This document shows, piece by piece, positions 49,335-59,187 of a stretch of 64,000 nucleotides of DNA (the stretch's first letter is position 1; each line of letters starts with the position of its first letter). The notes below the pieces were generated by a model. It searched no databases. It was not told where the DNA came from and worked only from the letters and a program-made list of their open reading frames with translations. The stretch covers positions 799,355,258 through 799,419,257 of the forward strand of contig CM061142.1 in NCBI GenBank assembly GCA_030789695.1, read 5' to 3'. The translations under genes were made by a program, and so were the position numbers. The DNA comes from Scilla litardierei (lineage: Eukaryota; Streptophyta; Magnoliopsida; Asparagales; Asparagaceae).

Positions 49335-49442
49335 ATGTTAGATCCTGAGCCCGAGTACCTTGTTGAGGACGAGGTGTTTGTTGACGTCGAGCCCGAGCTT
49401 GTGTTTGACGGGGAGTATGTGGACACTGGGGACCAGTCCTAG
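49335..49442 (+). CDS. Acidic micro-ORF in H 5' LTR
   Basis: ATG to TAG, 35 codons, rich in Glu/Asp/Pro/Val (DPEPEYLVEDEV, EYVDTGDQS). It is the same length as in the 3' LTR (56607-56714) and the solo LTR (18364-18471). It lies in the predicted RNA leader about 490 bp upstream of gag. It could be an upstream ORF that tunes gag translation or a small protein of its own. No homologue known to me. Confidence 0.55.
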   Translation: MLDPEPEYLVEDEVFVDVEPELVFDGEYVDTGDQS

Positions 49443-49785
49443 TGTCTTCGTTGTGTTTTACTTTTGTTTAGACAGTTGTTTTGTTATCGGTGCGTAGCAC
49501 CTATACCTTGTTATGTTGTTGGTTTTGTTGGCCTTGTTCTGGGCCTTAGACTCTTTCTTTTAGCCTGGTGGCTTTTCTGGATGTTGGACTTATTTTCATG
49601 TTGGACAATTCATGAGATGTGAGATTTTGTTTCAGTCTCTCCTTGTGTTATTATTGTTATTCCATTGTGGTTACAGGGACCTGCTTATGTTTTATTGACG
49701 CTTATCGGGTTTGGGGCTTCACCGCTCCACTCTCGTGCGGACCTTTTCACGTCTCGCCTCCATTTTAGGGAAGCGGGCCGTGACA

Positions 49786-49929
49786 GGTTTTGTTGGTGAC
49801 CCATGCAGGTCCTTCTGTAACTGCGATTTTTGGAATAGCGATAATAATATTAGAATGTCCAATAAACTAAGTTCGACGTCCGATGTCATAAGCTATGAGT
49901 CTAATCTGATTCGTTTTCTGTGTCATTAG
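49786..49929 (+). other. Element H leader between LTR and gag
   Basis: The sequence next to the LTR (GGTTTTGTTGGTGACCC) should be the primer-binding site. It does not match the initiator-Met complement TGGTATCAGAGC usual for Tekay, and I could not assign a tRNA. Confidence 0.5.
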
Positions 49930-51102
49930 ATGGCAGGAAGGCGTTTCACCCGTGGTGGGGGCAGTGGTGCGCTCCCTCATGATGAGGAGCCTGAGCGGGA
50001 ACCCACCAGCGGTGAGATGATGCGGATGATGCTCCAGATGATGCAAGTGCAGCAGGGCGTGCTTCTGCAAGTCCAGAATGCTCCACTTGCTCGAGCTGTC
50101 TGGGCTCTTCCGGATGCCCCTCGCTCTGAGCCAGGAGCGAAGCAATTTCGGGAGCTGGGTCCCGCATATTTTGATGGTTCTGAGGGTCCTCTGGCTGCCG
50201 ATGAGTGGATTCGGAACATCGAGGACAATCTGAAGATGGCCAAGATCACCCCGGCTGGATGGGTTGATTTGGCGAAGAGGCAACTCAAGGATAATGCTCG
50301 GAATTGGTGGGATGCAGAAGAGAAGATGTTGGTGGAGCCGATAGCTTGGGCTACCTTCAAGGCCAGATTTGAGGGTGAGTTCTTTCCGAAAGCTGCCAGG
50401 GAAGAGATGCTGCAGCGTTTTATCGACTTGAAGCAAGGGAGCTCGTCGGTGGACCTATATCACCAAGAGTTCATGAGGCTGAGTCGGTTTGCACCAAAGA
50501 TGATGCAGGACGCTGAGGAGAGAGCTCAGAGGTTCCTGCATGGGCTTGCTTCGGAGCTCCAGAGTTTTGTGACCTCTTCTGACCGGGAGTCTTATCATAA
50601 GGTTCTAGTAGCAGCCAAGAGGCAGGAGCTGCTCGTGAACCAGCGGAGGGGGTCTATTGTTGGTGCTGGGAAGAGGCCTGTGGAACAGGCGAGAGCTGTG
50701 GTTAGACCTGGATTCAGGCCTAATCAGTCTGCTCAGTTCAAGAGGCCAGGAGGGCCTATTCTGAAGACTTGCCATTTCTGCGGCAAGCCTGGCCACATCA
50801 AGGATCAGTGTCGGAAGTTTTTGGGCCAGTGTTTGGTGTGTGGTGATGCTTCCCATGCCGCGAAGGATTGTCGGCATGCGAATCAGCTGCGGAGGGCACC
50901 TGTTGCGGCACAGCCGTTGCAGCAGCGAGCGTCTGTTCCTGCTGGACGTGGAGCAGCTCTTGTTCCGCAGGGACAGGCTTTTCGGCAGGCTGTTCCGCCG
51001 AGGAGGCAGGCTTTTCTGATGACCGCTGCGGAGAGCGAGGCTGTGGATGAGGTTATCGCAAGTAATCCTCAATCTAGCCGTTACTTTCCTAGCTGGTTTT
51101 GA
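49930..51102 (+). CDS. gag: Element H Gag
   Basis: Open frame of 390 codons from MAGRRFTRGG to TGA at 51100-51102. The retrotransposon-gag domain spans roughly residues 75-230 (GPLAADEWIRNIE, NARNWWDAEE, FFPKAAREEM). Two CCHC knuckles follow, CHFCGKPGHIKDQC and CLVCGDASHAAKDC, which bind genomic RNA. Gag assembles the cytoplasmic virus-like particle. The frame is intact. The last 14 codons run past a GT splice-donor-like site at 51062; if the 114-bp segment is spliced out, Gag is fused in frame to protease. Confidence 0.93.
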   Translation: MAGRRFTRGGGSGALPHDEEPEREPTSGEMMRMMLQMMQVQQGVLLQVQNAPLARAVWALPDAPRSEPGAKQFRELGPAYFDGSEGPLAADEWIRNIEDNLKMAKITPAGWVDLAKRQLKDNARNWWDAEEKMLVEPIAWATFKARFEGEFFPKAAREEMLQRFIDLKQGSSSVDLYHQEFMRLSRFAPKMMQDAEERAQRFLHGLASELQSFVTSSDRESYHKVLVAAKRQELLVNQRRGSIVGAGKRPVEQARAVVRPGFRPNQSAQFKRPGGPILKTCHFCGKPGHIKDQCRKFLGQCLVCGDASHAAKDCRHANQLRRAPVAAQPLQQRASVPAGRGAALVPQGQAFRQAVPPRRQAFLMTAAESEAVDEVIASNPQSSRYFPSWF

Positions 51103-51175
51103 TTGTTAGATTTTGTTGTTTGCTTGAACATGGTTGTTTGCTAGACTAGGGTTTGATTGTTAATTGATTGATTAG
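51062..51175 (+). other. Candidate intron between gag and protease
   Basis: 114 bp, donor GCAA|GTAATCCTC, acceptor TTGATTGATTAG|GTGTGG, T-rich with TTGATTG/TTAATTG branch-like motifs and several in-frame stops. Removing it joins Gag and protease in frame. The distant element A has a GTAACTCC donor at the same codon position (2354, minus strand). Unspliced RNA would make Gag alone, spliced RNA Gag-Pol; Ogre elements use an intron in a comparable manner. Confidence 0.5.
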
Positions 51176-54100
51176 GTGTGGTTTTGGTTTGCACGTTTCC
51201 TGCACGAGTCCTCTTTGACTCTGGTGCATCGATGTGCATTATTTCCCGGAGCTTCGTGGAGAGGCATTCCTTGTCGACGTCCCCTCTTTCCAAGAGTTGG
51301 AATATCGTTACAGGGAATGGCGTGGTCTCGGTGCATCGTGGTTGCAATTCTTGCTCGTTGGTGGTCTGTGGACATGAGCTTTTCACTGATTTCATTGTCC
51401 ACGACATCATCAACTATGATGCAGTTCTTGGGATGGACTGGCTTGCGAGCTTCTATGCTACGATCGACTGTTAGAGGAAGAAGGTGGTGTTCGAGATTCC
51501 CGGACATCCAGTATTTGAGTTCAGTCGTGGTAGCAGTTCGCTTGGTCCTGTCAGATTTCGGGCCAGGCCGGTGGAGGCTGTGGCTATGCAGATGGAGTTG
51601 GAGTGGCCAGCTGTGGTGCGAGATTTTGGCGACGTCTTCCCCGAGGAGATGTCTGGTTTGCCACCTGATCAAGCCCTAGAATTTTCTATCGATCTCATTC
51701 CAGGTGCGCAGCCGATTTCGAAGGCGCCGTATCGTATGGCACCTGCAGAGTTGGAAGAGTTGCGGAAGCAGCTGGATGAGCTTTTGCAGAAGGGTTATAT
51801 TAATCCTAGTGTGTCTCCGTGGGGAGCACCGGTGCTGTTGGTGAAGAAGAAGGATGGTTCGCGTCGCATGTGCGTGGACTATCGGGAGTTGAATGCGGTG
51901 ACCATTAAGAATAAATACCCGTTGCCTCGCATCGATGATATTTTTGATCAGCTTGGAGGTTCGAGGGTGTTTTCTAAATTGGATTTGAGGAGTGGTTACC
52001 ATCAGTTGAAGGTGAAGAAGGGTGATGTTCCGAAGACAGCGTTCAGGACGAAGTATGGACACTATGAGTTCGTGGTTATGCCTTTCGGCGTAACTAACGT
52101 GCCCGCAGTTTTCATGAATCTGATGAACCTGATTTTCTACGACTTTTTGGATAAGTTTGTCGTTATCTTTATTGACGACATTCTGATCTATTCGAAGTCG
52201 GAGGAAGAGCATGCCTCACACTTAAGGACGGTGTTGGAGATCTTGAGGAAGCATCAGTTGTATGCTAAGTTTTCGAAGTGCGAGTTTTGGCTGGATAGAG
52301 TTACTTTTCTCGGGCATGTGGTGACTGGAGATGGTATTTCAGTGGATCCCGAGAAGATTAGGGCCATCAGAGAGTGGCCTGTTCCGTCGTCTGCGTCTGA
52401 GATTCGGAGTTTCCTTAGACTTGCTGGTTATTATCAGCGATTCATTAAGGACTTTTCTCGTATTGCTGAGCCGATGACAGGTTGACGCGGAAGGATGTTG
52501 CTTTTGTTTGGTCGGGTGATTATGAGAGTGCTTTTAGTATTCTGAAGGAGAGGTTGACGACTGCCCCTGTTCTTGTTGTGCCTGATCGCAGCGGTGGATT
52601 TGAGATCTTTTGCGATGCTTCTGGCAAGGGTCTCGGTTGTGTGTTGCATCAGCATGGGCATGTTGTGGCGTATGCGTCCCGTCAGCTTAAGGTTCATGAG
52701 AAGAATTACCCGACGCATGATTTGGAGTTGGCTGCCGTTGTGTTTGCTCTTAAGATTTGGAGGCACTTCCTGCTGAGTGAGAAAGTGAAGATTTTCACCG
52801 ATCACAAAAGCTTGAAGTATATTTTCACTCAGAAGGAGCTCAACATGCGACAGCGTCGATGGTGGGAGCTTATGGCAGATTATGAGATTGATTTGCAGTT
52901 TCACCCTGGCAAGGTGAATGTGGTTCCAGATGCTTTGAGTAGGCTTCCAGAGGTGATGATTTTGACCTCGCAGTGGGGATTGCAGCAGGATTTTTGTGAG
53001 TCTGGCGTGGAGATTGTTCTTCCTGGGGAGGCTTCGTCGTTGATGTACATGCAGGTACAGTCGACGATCGTGGATCGGATTAAGGCTGGCCAGGCTGAGG
53101 ATCCGAAGCTGGTGAAGATTCGGGAGCAGGTGGAAGCCGGTCTGCGGACTGACTTTTTGATTCATGAGGATGGCTCGCTGAGGTTCAGAGCCAGGTTGTG
53201 TGTGCCGGCTGGGGATATTAGAGAGGAGTTGATGGTGGAGGCACACAGTTCGCCGTATTCTGTGCATCCTGGTGGCACCAAGATGTATCAGGATCTTCGT
53301 CTGAATTATTGGTGGCATGGTATGAAGAGGAGCATGGCTCGGAGTGTAGCCAAGTGCTTGGTTTGCCAGCAAGTGAAGGCAGAGCATCAGCGTGCGGCCG
53401 GGTTGCTATAACCGCTTCCGATTCCGGAGTGGAAATGGCAACACATCACTATGGATTTCGTGATTGGACTACCTCGGAGTCCGAAGTAGAATGACGCGAT
53501 TTGGGTGATCGTAGATCGATTGACCAAATCTGCGCACTTTATTCCGTTCCGAGTAGGACAGTCCACTGAGGCGCTAGCGAGGAGATATATGGAGGTAAAT
53601 TCTTTTACTCTCCGTTTTTATTTCCTTTTCCTAGTTTGGATAGTGATGTAACGTGAATCGTGCAAGAGGTCGTGCGACTTCATGGAGTCCCCGTGAGTAT
53701 CGTGTCTGACAGAGACACGAGGTTCACATCTTAGTTCTGGCAGAGCTTGCAGAAGAGCTTGGGTACGCGTCTGAGTTTCAGCACGGCGTACCATCCGCAG
53801 AAGGATGGCCAGTCTGAGAGGACGATTCAGATTTTGGAAGACATGCTGAGGGCGTGCATGTTGGATTTCAAGGGTTCGTGGGAGGACCATCTGCATTTGG
53901 TGGAGTTCTCTTACAACAACAGCTTCCAGGCGAGTATTGGCATGGCGCCTTTCGCCGCTCTTTATGGGAGGAAATGTCGATCGCCATTGAGTTGGGATGA
54001 CGTTGGTGATCGGGAGTTGTTGGGACCTGAGATGATCGTGGAGGCCGTGGATATCCTCAAGAATATTCGGGAGAGGTTGAGAATTGCTCAGGACCGTTTT

Positions 54101-54568
54101 AAGCATTGGGCGGATGCTAAATGTCGTCCTTTGGAGTTTCAGCCGGGCGACCATGTGTTCTTGAAGATTTCCCCGAATCGTGGTGTGATTCGTTTCGGGA
54201 AGCGTGGGAAGTTGAGCCCGCGATACATTGGACAGTTTGACGTTTTGGAGAGGGTTGGCGAGGTAGCTTATCACTTGGCCTTGCCGCTATCTTTAGAAGG
54301 AGTTCACAATGTTTTCCATGTGTCGCAGCTTCGTCGATACATTAGCGATCCATCTCATGCTGTGGATTTTTCGGAGATTACCGTTCGCCCCGATATGACG
54401 TATGACCAGCATCCAGTGCAGATTCTGGACAGGCGTCAGAAATCGCTTCGGAACAAGATTGTCAATCTTGTGAGGGTGATGTGGCGACACGGCTCACCTG
54501 GAGAGTCTACTTGGGAGAATGAGGATGAGATGCGAGAGCGTTTCCCACTTTTGTTTCCGGACTGGTGA
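51176..54568 (+). pseudogene. pol: Element H Pol (protease, RT, RNase H, integrase, chromodomain)
   Basis: Protease at 51178-51474 (active-site LFDSGAS). Reverse transcriptase at about 51690-52400 ([21 protein letters not shown], catalytic [11 protein letters not shown]). RNase H at 52580-52960 ([31 protein letters not shown]). Integrase: zinc region H/H/C/C at about 53245-53375, catalytic core 53430-53830 (TMDFV, VSDRDTRF, QSERTIQ). A chromodomain-like end at about 54415-54560. Breaks: TAG at 51472, a one-base frameshift near 52480, TAA at 53409, TAG at 53488, a 74-bp intron-like insert at 53595 and TAG at about 53732. The catalytic residues themselves are intact. Confidence 0.93.
53595..53668 (+). 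other. Intron-like insert in H integrase core
   Basis: The integrase frame runs to ...ARRYME at 53594 and resumes at 53669 (VVRLHGVPV) in a different frame. The 74 bp between begin GTAAAT and end CAAGAG, are T-rich, and their removal restores frame, leaving about one residue fewer than usual. It is either a small intron or a 71-74 bp insertion. Confidence 0.4.
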
Positions 54569-54584
54569 GTATTTGGAAATTCCG

Positions 54585-54614
54585 AGGACGGAATTTTTCT
54601 TAAGTTGGGGAGGA
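54585..54614 (+). promoter_or_regulatory. Polypurine tract of element H
   Basis: 'ggacggaatttttcttaag' then TTGGGGAGGA directly before TGTAAC of the 3' LTR. Confidence 0.9.
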
Positions 54615-57057
54615 TGTAACGACTGCTTTTCATGTATCTGGATTTATTATAATATAATATATGTTTTGGTGGATTTTCTCCTCATGTGTGGTTTTCGTCT
54701 CCGTAGCTTTCATTTTCGACCGATTCGTCGTATTTTCTCGTTTCTTCCTTAGGATTGTCGATTTCGAAGTATGTCATTCGTGACGGACTTCATAACGGTT
54801 GTATCTTACTATTAGATCAAGCCTAGGAGTCTTAGTAATCGATCCCGGGGCCCCGCGCTCCGTATCGGAACTTTTTGTGCTCATTAGCCGGTATAAAAAG
54901 GGGCACCGACCGACTAGATGACGATCCAGTCGGTCGGCAATCCTTCTTGGACCGACTAGTTGGCTTTCTAAATTTCTCAGGAGTTACTGTTTATCGTTAG
55001 TCGGTCTAAGAACATTGGTTGACCGACTAGGTTGCAAACTAGTCGGTCGGCAATGCTTCTTTAACCGACTAACACATCATCTAATTTTAGTATCAGTTAC
55101 TGTTTACTCTTAGTCGGTCTAAGAACGTTCATCGACCGACTAGATGCTAAACTAGTCGGTCAGTAATTGTTCATGGGCCGACTAATTCTAAATCCTATTT
55201 TCGTTCAGAAGTTACTGTTTACACTTAGTCGGTCTGCGTTGGCCGACCGACCGACTAGTTGCCAAACTAGTCGGTCAGTGGTTGCTCTTTGACCGACTAA
55301 CCTGTGTTAAAACCCTAATTTCTGGGCAGCCGCCAGCCCATCCTATTTAAACCCATCCCAAACGTTTCTTCTTCCTCCCTCACGACCCAAAACCCTAAAA
55401 TCTCCCCCATTGAGCCCCCATCTTCCTCCAAGCCCTATTCCTTCATCCCAAGCCCTAGATTCATCATCTAAACCCTCCATCCACTCATTCCACCTCTCAT
55501 TTTCCCCAAATCTCCATCAAATCCCCAAAATCCCCCAAAACCCTAGTTTCCCCAAACTTCTCCAATCTTTTCCAGATCTGATCCTAGGGTTCTCTGGAGT
55601 GTTTCTTCCGCCTCCTCTCGGTAAGAAATCGATCCCTTGGTGTTTTTATAACCTATTTGTATTTTTATGAAACCCTAATAAAATTTCATGTTGTTTGATG
55701 ATTGTTCCCCCATAACAGCGATTTCCCCGTAGATTAGCATCCGTGTGACGAAGTGGTCGTCATCCCCGGTGCTAGGCAAGTGAAACTTACCACTTAGGGT
55801 TTAGGCCATGTTTTAGGCCATTTGCTTGTTGTAGGCGTAAAAGAGGCTAGACGACGAAATGATACTCGCCTAGGCGCAAATTGGAGAACTAGCTTGACAA
55901 CGAAGCTAGTTCCGACATATAGCATGTTGCACAATTACCATGTCATGTTTACTTTCCATTAACGGTACGCAAATTAATTGTCATGTCATCGCATCCTTTA
56001 TGTAATTCTGTGATTGCGTAGCTTCGCTACGAATGCTTGTGTTCCTGGCTCGTGTTCCAGAAGCGGGCCATGTGTTGGTTGATAGCCAATGCCCGAATTG
56101 CTTGTTTCCGGCTAGGTGCACCCCTACGCCAAATGTTTAAGAATGCGAGCTCATGTGCGGGGCAACCCCGGCTCACTTGCTGAGCTCATGTGCGGGGACC
56201 CTGGCTCCATTACGTGTGGGTATTGGGGGTAAGAGTTAAGCGGCCAATCAACTGGGAGTCTGCCCGATCAGCAACTGCAGTGGTAAGGCGTAAACTCTGG
56301 GTTTTGGGGTAGTTGTTAAGCGGCCAATCAGCGAATGTGAAACCATTCAGCTGTAAGGCGTAAACATCTACAAACAACGTGAATAGTGAATTGATTGAGA
56401 TTGATAGTAGCTTGGCTACTCTTGTCTTGTCCCAATGATTGTTCTCTTGTACAAATTGTCTTGCCATGTCTTGATTGTGCACTCATGTTATAACTGCCAT
56501 GTCATGCATACTATAACTGCTAGGTTGCTAGTTGCCTTACTTTCAGTTTCCTTGCCCAAGTCTTTTAGACTTGCTGACATGTGCCCCTTTCTCTTTTGGG
56601 TGACACATGTTAGATCCTGAGCCCGAGTACCTTGTTGAGGACAAGGTGTTTGCTGACGCCGAGCCCGAGCTTGTGTTTGACGGGGAGTACGTGGACACTG
56701 GGGACCAGTCCTAGTGTCTTCGTTGTGTTTTACTTTTGTTTAGACAGTTGTTTTGTTATCGGTGCGTAGCACCTATACCTTGTTATGTTGTTGGTTTTGT
56801 TGGCCTTGTTCTGGGCCTTAGACTCTTTCTTTTAGCCTGGTGGCTTTTCTGGATGTTGGACTTATTTTCATGTTGGACAATTCATGAGATGTGAGATTTT
56901 GTTTCAGTCTCTCCTTGTGTTATTATTGTTATTCCATTGTGGTTACAGGGACCTGCTTATGTTTTATTGACGCTTATCGGGTTTGGGGCTTCACCGCTCC
57001 ACTCTCGTGCGGACCTTTTCACGTCTCGCCTCCATTTTAGGGAAGCGGGCCGTGACA
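54615..57057 (+). repeat. Element H 3' LTR
   Basis: 2443 bp, TGTAACGACTG...GTGACA, same features as the 5' LTR: palindromes 54905-55305, TATA about 55343, leader-intron signals 55621-55718, micro-ORF 56607-56714. About 20 single-base differences from the 5' copy, most of them transitions. Confidence 0.95.
56607..56714 (+). CDS. Acidic micro-ORF in H 3' LTR
   Basis: 35 codons plus stop, the partner of 49335-49442. The few differences between them (for example GAC/AAG region and GTT-GTC against GCT-GCC) leave the frame open. Confidence 0.5.
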   Translation: MLDPEPEYLVEDKVFADAEPELVFDGEYVDTGDQS

Positions 57058-57062
57058 ATGCT

Positions 57063-57958
57063 CGCGGAGGAAGAGACTTGGTTCACAAAGTGGGAAAAAG
57101 AGCCCGCCAAATTTAAAGATCCAGGAAGTTTCCGGATTCCTTGTACTCTAGGCGGCGTCCCCCTACAAAAAGCATTGGTAGATTTGGGGGCTAGCGTTAG
57201 CCTCATGCCTCTCTCCATGTTCCGGAAGTTGAATACCGGTACGGATTTAAAGCCTACCGACATGCGGATTCAATTAGCGGACGGACGAATTACAAGGCCG
57301 GTTGGGATCGCAGAGGACATCCCACTCCAAGTTCTGGGGGGGCATATGTTTGCCATGCGATTTTGTGATAATGGACATCAAGGAGGAGGACGATACATCG
57401 CTTATATTTGGACGCCCATTCCTCGCCACCGCCGGTGTCATCGTCGATGTGCGGGAAGGGACTCTTACTTTGAACGTCGGCAACATCGAAGTGGAGCTCC
57501 ATATACTGAAGGCAATGAAGCACATGTCGTATCATGAGGAGCTAGATTACATGGACCTCCTCGATGAGGTCATTGAAGAGGCGATCCCCCACTCCATCGG
57601 CGCACCCCACGAAGATAGTTTCGAAGAAGGCCTAGATTTGGCCGAGGAAGAGAAGATGGAGCACTCCCCCGATATCTCCATGGCGATTGATGAAGGCGAC
57701 GCTGATGTGGCAAGAATACGGGAGCTCTGCAAGCTCTCGAAGTTGAGGACTCCGAAGAAAGCTCCACCGATACGACGATCGGTGTCACCGGCAAAGTCGA
57801 AGCCCGGAACAAGCTCTAGCTTGGGGGAGCCACCCCCCAACGTTACCCATGATGAAGGGGCACCGAGGAAGACCACACACCACCATGATCCAAATCCGAG
57901 CAGTCTTCCCGGCAAGTTCGACGGGTGCATCTCATATGCACCCAACATCCCGCGCTAA
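57063..57958 (+). pseudogene. pol: Element G protease (3' of nested insertion)
   Basis: Resumes the frame of 47342 exactly once a single ATGCT copy is discounted. A retroviral-type aspartic protease follows, with active-site motif VDLGASVSLMP (57180-57212) and GRPFLATAGVIVDV. A seven-base G run (about 57339-57345) changes frame in the middle. After the protease comes an acidic/basic tail ending at TAA 57956-57958. No reverse transcriptase follows. The protease would cut the polyprotein; this copy is broken. Confidence 0.85.
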
Positions 57959-57998
57959 ATTGAAAATTTAAAGGGGTCGAGCTCAAGACCTTAAACGA

Positions 57999-58027
57999 GC
58001 GCTTGTCGGGAGGCAACCCGACGGTTA
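57999..58027 (+). other. Post-pol hairpin motif of Athila-type elements
   Basis: 'gcgcttgtcgggaggcaacc' then CGA, with a TCGGG...CCCGA stem. In Athila-type elements this motif usually follows the end of integrase. Here it comes 40 bp after the protease tail, marking how much of pol is missing. Confidence 0.65.
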
Positions 58028-58289
58028 TCGCATTATTTCTATTTTAGTTTTTATTTTTGTTTTAGACTTTATTAATGGTTTTGAGTCGTTTGCCCGAAAA
58101 ATTGTGACAACGGGTCCTATTTTCTTTGACAGGAGGAGGAGGAAAGGATAACTATCATATGGAGGATGACCGAGGCAAAGAAGAGCGCTCCAGGAATGCA
58201 CTCGAGGCTTAGGAGGAGGAAGAAATCACCTGGAGGAAGAAAAACAGAGAGTAGAGCCAAAACGGAGCACTAAAGCAGAAAACAGAGCC
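58028..58289 (+). other. Spacer with splice-acceptor-like site (element G)
   Basis: T-rich sequence with ATTTTCTTTGACAG|GAGG at about 58117-58135. In Athila-type elements a spliced RNA is thought to express the env-position ORF. Otherwise nothing recognised. Confidence 0.45.
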
Positions 58290-58640
58290 TCATTGGGCCG
58301 AGTACTATAGTCACTCGGCCGAGCGAAGAAAGCCGTCCGCCCGAGTGGCGCACCAACGAGGGAAGTCTGCTGCACCCAACTCTCTGTCTTTTTTGTGATC
58401 TCAGTATAAACTACCACTCAGCCGAGTATATTTCTTTGCTCGGTAGAGTGAAACTGATACCCCCCTAGGGCAAGTGTCTGCCGAGTAGCTTGTGCCACTC
58501 GGCCGAATAGACATTTTCCACTCGGCCGAGGGTGGCAAAGCCACTCGGCCGAGTCGTAAGCGAAGGGAGAAAATTTAAAAAACCTTTTTCGTTACGATCA
58601 CTCGGCCGAGTGACATAGTCACTCGACCGAGTCATAATTT
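58290..58640. repeat. Internal palindrome cluster (CACTCGGCCGAGTG)
   Basis: About nine full or degenerate copies of the LTR palindrome, for example near 58311, 58495, 58518, 58541, 58599 and 58617, plus the phrase 'acccaactctctg' also found in the LTR cluster. Order and spacing differ from the LTR, so it is related but not a recent copy. Confidence 0.88.
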
Positions 58641-58642
58641 CA

Positions 58643-58653
58643 CTTATATAAGG
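58643..58653 (+). promoter_or_regulatory. Internal TATA box in element G
   Basis: CTTATATAAGG stands immediately after the internal palindrome cluster and is followed by a CT/GC-rich leader. It is 535 bp upstream of the env-position ORF start. Probably a second promoter. Confidence 0.6.
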
Positions 58654-58857
58654 CGAACGGGCTCGGCGCGACTTTCGAAACGCCCAAATCAGTTCTCGCC
58701 CGAGCTCGCCCACGACCCTTCGTCTCCTCGCCCGCGACAGCCACTCCCTCCCCCGATTCACCTCGCCACCGCTGCCGCTCGTCGCGCCACCGCCGGCGAC
58801 GCATCCCCTGACCACAGCCGACCTCCAGCGACCCTCCTCGCCGCCGGCCGAGCTCTG

Positions 58858-59019
58858 GTGATCCCCCATTTAGCGCTAAATTCGTTTTTCTCCTCATTTT
58901 TGACGATCCGTAGACCCGTAGCGCCCAAAAATCAAATTAAATTGTTTACATATCTATTATACCCCCTCTCCCCCACGTATTTTGAATATTACCCGCTGAT
59001 ATCATTGTTTGATTTGCAG
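58858..59019 (+). other. Candidate leader intron upstream of the env-position ORF
   Basis: 162 bp between CTCTG|GTGATC and TTTGATTTGCAG|GCC. The GC-rich stretch before it (58680-58857) and AT-rich interior match exon/intron contrast in plants. The acceptor is strong, the donor is only moderate. Confidence 0.4.
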
Positions 59020-59187
59020 GCCATCTTGGGGGAGCTTAGGGGAGCCTTCGTACGCGCTATTGGCTTCGTGGAGGCGTCGCCTTTACACTTATCAGCTGTT
59101 TTGCTCTCGTGACGTGTTCAGGTACCTTCGTTCCATCTTTTTAGCACGTCGCATTTTTCACTAGTTGGGTGAGCACTCGGGGCACAC

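Larger units (their letters stand above)
47343..49785 (+). repeat. Element H 5' LTR
   Basis: TGTAATGACTG...GCGGGCCGTGACA, 2443 bp. In order: an AT-rich head, palindrome cluster TAGTCGGTC/GACCGACTA (47633-48033), TATA box TATTTAAA (about 48072) among AAACCCTA telo-boxes, a leader-intron-like segment (48349-48446), and the acidic micro-ORF (49335-49442). Confidence 0.95.
47343..57057 (+). mobile_element. Element H: complete Tekay/Del chromovirus (TSD ATGCT)
   Basis: 5' LTR 47343-49785, leader, gag, pol (protease, RT, RNase H, integrase, chromodomain), polypurine tract, 3' LTR 54615-57057. Both LTRs are 2443 bp. The duplication ATGCT stands at 47338-47342 and 57058-57062. About 20 differences between the LTRs indicate a recent insertion. 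Pol carries a handful of stops and one frameshift, so this copy is not autonomous as it stands. It is nested in the gag-protease frame of element G. Confidence 0.95.

Noticed and set aside
49867..50436. 189-codon minus-strand frame within H gag
   Set aside because: Antisense to an intact Gag with clear domains.
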